Source: Epichloe hybrida
Lineage: Eukaryota > Ascomycota > Sordariomycetes > Hypocreales > Clavicipitaceae
Assembly: GCA_019022495.1 (NCBI GenBank)
Contig: JAFEKR010000008.1
Coordinates: forward strand, 2,480,001 to 2,544,000
Reading direction: 5' to 3'
DNA length: 64,000 nt
The translations under genes were made by a program, and so were the position numbers. Numbering within the stretch: the first letter of the stretch is position 1; every line of letters begins with the position of its first letter. The notes beneath the pieces are model-generated. The model was not told where the DNA came from, searched no databases, and saw only the letters and a list, made by a program, of their open reading frames with translations. Below are positions 56,643 to 64,000 of the stretch, piece by piece.

Positions 56643-57831
56643 CTAATTAAGCTTATAAGTCTATGTAAATTAGGCGCTTATAATGTTAATCTTAGCGTAA
56701 CTATTAAGATCCGCTGCTATTTTAATGTCTTTATACCTATAAATAGTAACTAGTGTATAGAATTAGCATTCTATTAGTACCCTAGTGTCTAAGGTAAAGG
56801 TAAGGGTTTTTACTTCTACCTCTAGGAGTTTTCCTAGCTCTCTTACTAGTCTTTCCTTATCTCTTTAGTCCCTATTTAGCTAATGCCCTTGTAAGAAGTT
56901 ATGTCTTTAGTGTTAAGCTGCCTTATATAGCCCTTTCTTTTCTAAATTATTTAGCTTTTGCTTATTCTTTAATATTACCTCCTAGAATTACTAGGTAAGT
57001 TATATAATATTTTCTTATATTAGACTAGTAATATCCGTGTGTAGGTTAATATAATCTTATAAGTTAGGAAGTAATTTTATAAAGAATATAAAAGTATAGG
57101 TCTTTTCTAGAGTGCATTCTAGGTGTTTCTCTAGTGAATTTAAGTAAATACTAAACTTAATAAAACTCTAGCCCTTCTTTTGCTTTATGTTTTCTAGCTA
57201 TATAGCTATTTATATATTATAACTTGCGGAGTCTTTAAGTAGCATAAGGGTCTAGTCTTAGAACTTATCCTAGTTATCCTTAGGATAATTCTAACTATTA
57301 GCTAGTTATTCTTTAATATATTAGTCCTATCTAGCCTAATAGTTTATATATATATAGTTAAGTGTAAAGAGAATCTTTTAGTTATCCTAGTAATACTTTT
57401 TCTTTACCCCCTTAAAGGTATAGTTAAGGTTATTAAGCTATATCTTATGCTTCTATAGGTTTATAGAGTATTAGAGTTTTATAATATTTTAGACCTTAAT
57501 TTCTTAGCTACTAAGGCTTAAGGATAAGCTATCCTTTTAGCCTTTTTTTACTAGTTTTTTATAAGATTATATTAAGTTAGTAAGCTTCTTTTCTTAATCC
57601 TATAGTTCCTTAAGTTACTTAAGCTAAGTAATTTACTCTCTAACTACTACCTTTTCTATCCCTATAGTAAAGAGTGTAGCTTTAGATAAGGTTATAGAAT
57701 ATTATATATCCCTAGCTATAGTATTACTATTATCTAGCTAATCCTAAGTAATATATAGCATAGTTCTAGTGGATTAGGTTATTCTCCCTCTTATATTACT
57801 CTTAGGTAACTAGTAGGAGAAGCTTTAGAAT
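56643..57831 (-). pseudogene. gag-side remnant of Gypsy element E
   Basis: The internal 5' part of E on the minus strand, between its 5' LTR and the hAT-2 insertion. By position it should hold gag and the start of pol. I see no intact motif, only AT-rich decayed coding-like sequence. The primer-binding site should adjoin the LTR at 57831 (minus-strand ATTCTAAAGCTTCTCCTAC). Confidence 0.5.
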
Positions 57832-58022
57832 TATAAGAATAAAGGGATAGCTAGGTAAGAGGTATAGAGGTGTTTATATATTAACTAAAGCTTACTAGGT
57901 CTAAGTGTGTTATACGTGTAAGTCGCTGACTTATAGCTAGTGGCTTGCTAGTGTTACGTGGACCTAGCCCTACAGCGTAGTGCGCTAGCGGGGTGCACCC
58001 GTGTTGTGAGTGGGGCCTCACA
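57832..58022 (-). repeat. 5' LTR of element E (191 bp)
   Basis: Minus-strand reading starts TGTGAGGCCCCACTC. Its other end shows RIP-type changes (TATAAGAAT against TGTGAGAAC in the partner). Confidence 0.94.
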
Positions 58023-58027
58023 CTCCC

Positions 58028-58924
58028 TAATAATAGTTTCTTTATTTAAAGAGATTTCTTTTAGAGCTTAGCTTTATCTAAGGGAAAGAAGACTTATATA
58101 TCTTTATAAAGGATGATTTTATTTTATTTTTCTACGTAAATAATATTATAGTGCTTTACCCTAATAGATCTAAAGTAGAATTTAAAGAATTATATAAGTA
58201 ATTAATAAATAGCCTAGATATTAAGGACTAAGGCAAATTAAAGTAATTCCTAGGTATTAAAATTATTAGAAACTATGAAACTAAAGAGATATAGTTATTA
58301 TAGGAATTATATATTTAAAAGATTACTTAGAAGTTTATTCCTAATATTATTAATAATAAGTTAAAGAGCTTAATTATAGCTCCTCTCCTAATAGCTATAA
58401 TTTACCTAAATAATAATAAAGCTTTAGATAAAGAAATCAGCTACTATAGAGTAATTATAGGCTCTTTAGTGTACCTTTATATTATTAGAAGACCTAATAT
58501 AGTGTTTATAGCTTTAAAGCTAGCCTCTTTTATAATAAATCTATTAATAAAGCATATTAAGCTAGTATAGGGTGCTTTATTATATACTTAGAATATAAAG
58601 AAGCTTTATTTATAATATTTAGGCGTAGATAGCTTTAATATATTATTTTCTAGTATAGATACTTTACTTAGTAATAATCCTAAGACTTAGAAGTTAATAT
58701 AAGGCTATGTTTTTATTATATATAACGCTATAATTAATTAGAAGTCTAGGAGGTAATATTATATAATAACTTTAAGTATAGAAGTAAAGCTCTTTACCTT
58801 AAATTATAGTATAAAAAAGCGTATTTCTCTTAGTAGGTTACTTTGTGATATTAATATACATATATTATTACTCTTAATTATCTAGTGTAATAATAAATAA
58901 ATAATCTAAATTACTAAGTATATA
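58028..58924 (+). pseudogene. Reverse transcriptase end and RNase H remnant of element F
   Basis: Resumes F after element E. The active-site strand is near 58112 (FILFFYVNNIIVLY, from a YVDDIL-type motif). FLGIKIIRNYE follows, then the SYYRVIIGSLVYL and RRPNIVFIALKLASF motifs near 58440-58530. The RNase H part is cut at 58924 by the LTR of element G. Confidence 0.85.
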
Positions 58925-59169
58925 TGTTAGATTCACAGGGTATTGAATTTAATGTAATACAGTCGTGAGCCCGAAGAATAGTATCGTCATTGATTATCTA
59001 TTCTAGGCTGCGTTATCTGTTATTATGATTGATTAAGTTGTTAGAAAAGAGAGGTAAAAAGCTAGAAGTTATAATACATAAAGGGAAAAGGGGTTACGTG
59101 TTTATATCCTTATATTTTCCTAGCTAATTACGGCTATGACGCGTAATTAATATTACCTTTATTCTAACA
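58925..59169 (-). repeat. 3' LTR of element G (245 bp)
   Basis: Plus-strand reading starts TGTTAGATTCACAGG and ends TTCTAACA. Boundaries rest on the TGTTAGA...TCTAACA ends and the neighbouring purine tract; no second copy is available to check against. Confidence 0.75.
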
Positions 59170-59189
59170 CTAGAACTTCTCTCTTTTAA

Positions 59190-62100
59190 TATGATTATTA
59201 ACGCGTAATATTAATTATAGAAATGAAAAAGAAAAGACAGATTAAGAATATAATTAACAGGGGATATAAGGAAAAGAACTTATATTCTATCTAGGTATAT
59301 AGTTACTAATAAAAGGGAAATAATAATCTCGCTTAGCCTATAAGCCTATGTGAGAATAAGTAGGTCCTTCTAAATCCCTTCTTTTCCTTAAAATAACATA
59401 TATACTACACTATAGCATATATATAATATCTTCCTCCTCCTTAGTAATACCTTTATCCTCCTATACACTACTATTAATTTCTATAGTTTACTAGGAGGGC
59501 CTAGTAGGCTAGTGTAGTTATAGCTACTAGGGATATTAACTATAGGGGTATAAATTCCCTACGTATTACTGTCTTATCCCTATAGCTATCCTCCTAGAGA
59601 ATTACCTTTTCCTCTTACTATATATATGTTATACGCAAGTAACCTATCCCTCTATCTAGATAGTTATTTAGTTAGTTAAGATAAAGCTCTTAAGGGCCTT
59701 ATTAGGTAATGCCTTTGTGAAGGTATTAGCTAGGTTATTCTCTCTATTAATCTATTAGATCTTGTAGAGTTCTTAGCATTTGTATAACTATTAAAGGGCT
59801 ATAATATTAATTATTAGGCATTTCTCCTTTATTATACTAAGCTTAATAAGGTACTTATATAAGAAGTATAAATCCGTATATGTAATAACTAGGATCTTTA
59901 GGAGCTTTAGTTAGTTAGTAACTAAGTTTAGGGTGGTTATAATTACATAAGCTATATTAACACTAGCTACTATGCTATAGACTTCCAAGGTAAGCATGCT
60001 TTATGTGACTCTCTTGCTCTTTGTTAAGCTAAAGTATATAATATTACCTTTAATTATGAATTTACTATTAGTGTAGTCTTTGTTTACTAGGATAAGTATA
60101 TATCCTAGTTATAAGGATAGGTCCTAGTTATTAGCAAAGGATTTATCTATAAAAGCAAAGAGCTTTGCCTTCTTAAGGTTAATTAGGATAAACATTAGAC
60201 CTCTCTCTAGGTAATCTATTTACTACTTTAGGCAGCAATTAAGGGCTTTCACGTCCTTTAGGGTTAGCTCCGAGTGTTATATAGTAACGAATAAGTTAAA
60301 GCAAGCCTCTAGTTAGCAGATTAAGGTAATATAAGTACCTCAGGCCCTTTACTTAATATACTTACGCTTTAAATTAGTTATAGGGACTAACTCTAACTTA
60401 TTACTTTACCTTTTCTACTAGATCTTAATAGTATTATTCTCTAGTGTAATAATACTACTATTAAACGTAAGGGGACTATCCTAGGTTAGAAACTACTTTA
60501 GCTTTATATTAAAGCTTACTATAATAAGCTAGGTCTCTTCCTTCTTAGAGAACTTCTTATCTAAGAGGCTAATTATATTATTAGTCTATATTCTAATATA
60601 GGTAAAGTTAGGGCTTTCCTTTGTAGTTACAAGCAGGCAGGGATTATATGTAAAGGTTTCTATCTAGAGGTTCTCTCTATAATACTTATAATATATAACC
60701 TACTAGTGCGTTCCTACTTCTATAAGCTTATAGAGAGGTTTAATAACCCTTATGATTATACTAGGCAGGTAAAGGTGCTATATATAAATTAGTAAGTATA
60801 CTAGGATTAGTTACTTTAGTAATGTACAGGCCTATACATAAGCCTAATAGATATCTCTTAGCTAAATAAGGAATTTCCTTAATCTTGCTAATAGGGCTAT
60901 CACAAGAATAAGACATTAGCTTACGTGTTAAATCATTAGGGCCTATGTAAGAATAGCCTATTTCCCTTTATCCTCATACCCTTAGATTATAAGGCATGAC
61001 TTTTTATAGGGTTTTATTATCTTACCTTTAATCTTATTAATAATTTAGGAATTAAAGATTTAAAGATTTAAATCCTACTATATTCTTCCTTATTAAACAT
61101 AATAAATTTAAACACACCTTACTTAATTAGAGTGTTAATCTCTACTTTTATTAATAGCTTAAATAGTTTGCCTAGGGTCTTAATAATTCCTTTCTTATAT
61201 AGCTTAATTATAAGAGCTAGGTTACTATATTCTTTTACTAATAGGAAGGTATTAGTACCTTAAGGTATTATAAGAGGGTTCTTCTATAGCCTTCCGTGTC
61301 CTTACTTTAATAGTATTAGTAGCACTATATTTTTATTATAGGCCTCTTACCCTTTCTCTTCTTTCTCTTTACTAAGCTTTATTATTTTCTTTATATTAGG
61401 ATTATTATAGTAGGGCTTAATAGATATTAACCTAAAGGTCTTTAGGCCTCTAGGTATATTAAGTATATAGCTCTCTCTAGTAATTATTAGTAGCTTATAT
61501 AGACTTACCTATCCCTTACCTTCTTACTAGACCTTAACATTTAATCTAAGTAGTAGGCTAAGGGTCTTTAAGGTATCTGGGCTATTACATTTAGTAAGGG
61601 CCTTATTAACCTTCTAGATAGCGTAAAGTTTTTTAATCTCTTTAGTAGCCTTTTATACTATAATTATATACTATATAATATTAGGTGATAGTAGGGACTT
61701 ACTTATTATATGTAGGTAGGCTCTAAAGATAAGGAGGGTTAGGATAAGACTATTAAGGCCTATAGTGTTATTTAGGGCCTTAATTACTATTTAAAGGGTA
61801 ATAGGTTCTAGTGTTATAGGGCATTTGCGTCTAATTATATTATAGGCTCTTTAGAGTAGCTTATAATACCTTTTAACCTTCCCTATACTATAGTGTACCT
61901 TAATAAGGACTTCCTTAATTAAAATTAATATTAAAGCTATAAATTATTTAAATTTATTACTATAAAAGTTTATTCTAGTGTCTATAATAATAAAGTCTAG
62001 GGGGCCTAGGTAAGCATTAATCTAGCATATTTAAAGGGCTTCCTAGGTTATTTTTATAGAGATATTATTAAGGAATTTCGCTATATTAAACACTATAGCT

Positions 62101-64000
62101 ATATCTATAGCGTGGAGTATAAGGCAGTTACTATCTAGGTAAAAGATATTTACTATTACTTTGTAATTAAAGCTATACTTATCCTTAAGGGTAAACTTAA
62201 AGTAATTAAGGCTATTTATATGCATTTAGCATTAGTAATAAATTCTTATTAGCTCCCTAATAGCTTTAATATTAACATTATGCCCTAATCTATAAAGAAC
62301 CTTATATAAATATTAGATTAATAGATGCCTAAAGCGGCAATATAATCACTATAGCTTGCCTTCTATAAGGTAGCTCTAAGCAACTGCTTTTTCTTTCTAT
62401 ATAAGAAGCATCTAGGCATAGCCCTATTTACATATAATAGGGACTTTAATATTTCCTTATTATAGCGTGTTCTTAGAGATATTAAAGTTAATCTTTAGAT
62501 AGTCTATATTATTAAGGGATAAGAGAAATAAAGTATTTATAAGGATAACCTAAAAGAGAATATTTCTAAAGGGAGTAAGCATATTAGCTAATTTAAGCGT
62601 AATAATTAGGTCTCCTACGCTAAATCTAACTAATGCCTTTTTCTCTATTAATTTATTAAGCTATAATATAGGTATCTAACGTTATAAAGTAAGAAATTAA
62701 GGGTGCCCTACTATAGAGAACTTTACGGCTCCTGTATTAGCCATAATCCCTTAGAATATCACATAGGAATAGTGATTTTCTAATATAAACATTACTAGGG
62801 CTTTATTTATAAGTTCTTACTAAAAGGGGTCTTCTTTGCTTAGGCTATAATACACTGCTTACCTTATTAGGAATTAAACCGTTTTCTCGCTATTAATATA
62901 GGTTTTATATATAAAGAAGCTTATAGGTACTAGCCTATCTATATTATTAGGGCTATTATTAAATCTAATGCTCTTTATATACTAAGTGATTTTGTTATTA
63001 ACAGGGGGTTAGGACTTATGTTCTCTCTTATACTAAGTGAGAAATAAATAATATAAGTTATTAGTTAAATCCATAAGATAGTGGTTCTTAAAGCGTTAAA
63101 ATACCTTTTTATAGTTCTCTTTAGGGTGCTTAGATAACTAGTATCCTTCCTTACTATATATATAGCACTTCTTTATATAAGAAGTACCTCCTCTTCCTTA
63201 TAGTTTTAAGGGGTATTAGGTCTCTTTTCCCTTCTTATTATATCTTTAGTTAGTCTAGAATTACTCTAGGGTTATAGGTTTAGTTAGGAACTATTAATGG
63301 TTTTTCTTCTTTTTCTTAATAAAATAAAGGGTTATTCTAATTTATTTATAGAACTCTTATAGTCTATCTAGCAAATCTATGATTGCTCCTTTACACTCTG
63401 GAATACTATAATAGGCTTTAATAAGTTAATTCTAGAGTGCCCTTTTAGTTTAGCTTACTTTAGGTATTACTTATTATAAGATAGCTAGTCTTTCTATAAG
63501 TTTATTAAAGTATTTAATTATTAACTTACTTAGGTTATTATTTATTATTTCTTATAGGGAAGTGTTATTTTACTCTAGTAAATATCTTTACTATATATCC
63601 TTAGTTTTAAATTATTCTCTTATATAGCTAATAAGCGTAAGGAGATCTTATAGTTATCTAGGTTTAGAGAGGTAGTCTATATAGTATTATAGTGCTTTAC
63701 CTTTAAGTATAACCTTAAAAGCATAACTAGCTTATTTAGGCTAGATATTAAGTAACTTATACTTTTTATAAAATATTTAAAGCTTTAATTTAAGGATATT
63801 ACAGTTATTAGCACTATAGAGTTATTCTTTAGGGTATACCTTAAATAAGTTAATAATTTACTTTAGTAAAGGTCTTTAGGTTTATAAGGGTTCTCTAGGT
63901 GTTTCTTTTTATATTTATAAAAGGGGTAGTAAGGTCTTTAGGAAGTAAGAGGGTAGCTTTATAAGTAATACCCTTAGGGCTTATTATTCTCTCTAATTCT
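59190..64000 (-). pseudogene. gag-pol remnant of element G (partial)
   Basis: Minus strand. RNase H lies near 60190-59960 (KKAKLFAFIDKSFANN, the same motif as in A, B and D). Reverse transcriptase is near 61100-60700, integrase around 63000-62000. A zinc knuckle remnant is near 63170 (CYIYSKEGYQLSKHPKE, second Cys changed to Tyr). Stop codons occur throughout. Confidence 0.75.

Larger units (their letters stand above)
49420..58022 (-). mobile_element. Gypsy element E, inserted in F and disrupted by hAT-2
   Basis: Two LTRs of exactly 191 bases flanked by the 5-base duplication CTCCC (49415-49419, 58023-58027). Removing hAT-2 leaves about 6.4 kb. Reverse transcriptase comes before integrase on the minus strand, as in Gypsy. 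Beside the left LTR lies a purine tract on the minus strand (AAGTAAGGGGATAAT), which fits the 3' end of a minus-strand element. Stops are frequent in all domains. Confidence 0.93.
16211..58924 (+). mobile_element. Copia element F, outermost host of the nested stack (3' end outside)
   Basis: F is the scaffold into which the other elements inserted. Its pieces are 16211-16549, 37074-38900, 47564-49419 and 58028-58924. The order gag, protease, integrase, reverse transcriptase, RNase H is seen across these pieces on the plus strand, which defines Copia. Each junction is explained by a target duplication of the inserted element. F is broken at 58925 by element G, and its 3' LTR lies past the window. 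Stop codons, mainly TAA and TAG at former Gln codons, disrupt every domain. Confidence 0.75.
58925..64000 (-). mobile_element. Copia element G, minus strand, 5' part outside the window
   Basis: The 3' LTR at 58925-59169 is preceded, on the minus strand, by a polypurine tract (TTAAAAGAGAGAAGTTCTAG). Coding remnants run on to the end of the window in Copia order. The LTR start (TGTTAGAATAAAGG) and polypurine tract resemble those of element D, so they are probably related families. The other LTR and its target duplication lie beyond 64000. Confidence 0.85.

Noticed and set aside
16550..64000. Possible host genes or a giant cargo-carrying element in the AT-rich block
   Set aside because: Every long segment can be assigned to an LTR or hAT-like element by ends and target duplications. 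No tyrosine recombinase or cargo gene was seen.

Overview
This window looks like nuclear DNA of a filamentous ascomycete (Pezizomycotina). The evidence is short spliceosomal introns, a fungal-type G1/S cyclin, and a large AT-rich transposon block whose mutations are almost all C-to-T and G-to-A transitions, as expected from repeat-induced point mutation (RIP). The protein sequences feel closest to Sordariomycetes, perhaps Hypocreales; that is a judgement from memory, not a search.

Region 1 (1-15.9 kb) is ordinary gene space. It holds a two-exon G1/S cyclin (2360-3667, +) with a GC-AG intron, a three-exon ribosomal protein uS5/RPS2 (6422-7633, -), and a two-exon mitochondrial-type mercaptopyruvate/thiosulfate sulfurtransferase (8450-9530, -). 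It also holds a multi-exon regulator with a Myb/SANT-like domain and a probable C2H2 finger (about 10952-12323, +; 5' end unresolved). Two weak small genes follow, then a newly reconstructed three-exon small secreted cysteine-containing protein (13779-14246, -), the last gene before the transposon block. A 346-bp MITE with 46-bp inverted repeats and a 9-bp target duplication (Mutator-like) lies at 5133-5478.

Region 2 (15.9-64 kb) contains no host gene that I can support. It is a stack of transposons that can be taken apart by matching terminal repeats and target-site duplications (TSDs). The outermost unit is a Copia element, here called F (5' LTR at 16211, continuing past 58.9 kb). Inside F lie: Copia A (16550-37073, TSD ATATT), which contains Copia C (18654-32159, TSD AAAGT), which contains Copia D (21488-27864, TSD TTTAC); A also carries a fresh solo LTR (35388-35654, TSD TAGAA). 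A hAT-like element hAT-1 (38901-47563, TSD ATTATAGG) contains Copia B, a sister copy of A (40333-47083). Gypsy element E on the minus strand (49420-58022, TSD CTCCC) contains a second hAT-like element hAT-2 (54426-56634, TSD GCCTTAGC). A minus-strand Copia G begins at 58925 and runs off the window. All polyprotein genes are full of stop codons.

The most novel object is the pair of hAT-like non-autonomous elements. They share CAGAGC(T/A)TTG termini, 8-bp TSDs, a 10-bp AATAGCTTAT-type array and a roughly 100-bp array built on GACCCACTTT, but they carry different pentanucleotide arrays next to their ends. The second interesting object is the secreted-protein gene at the edge of the AT-rich block, a typical setting for fast-evolving effectors. 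Letters A-G, hAT-1 and hAT-2 are labels used only in this annotation.
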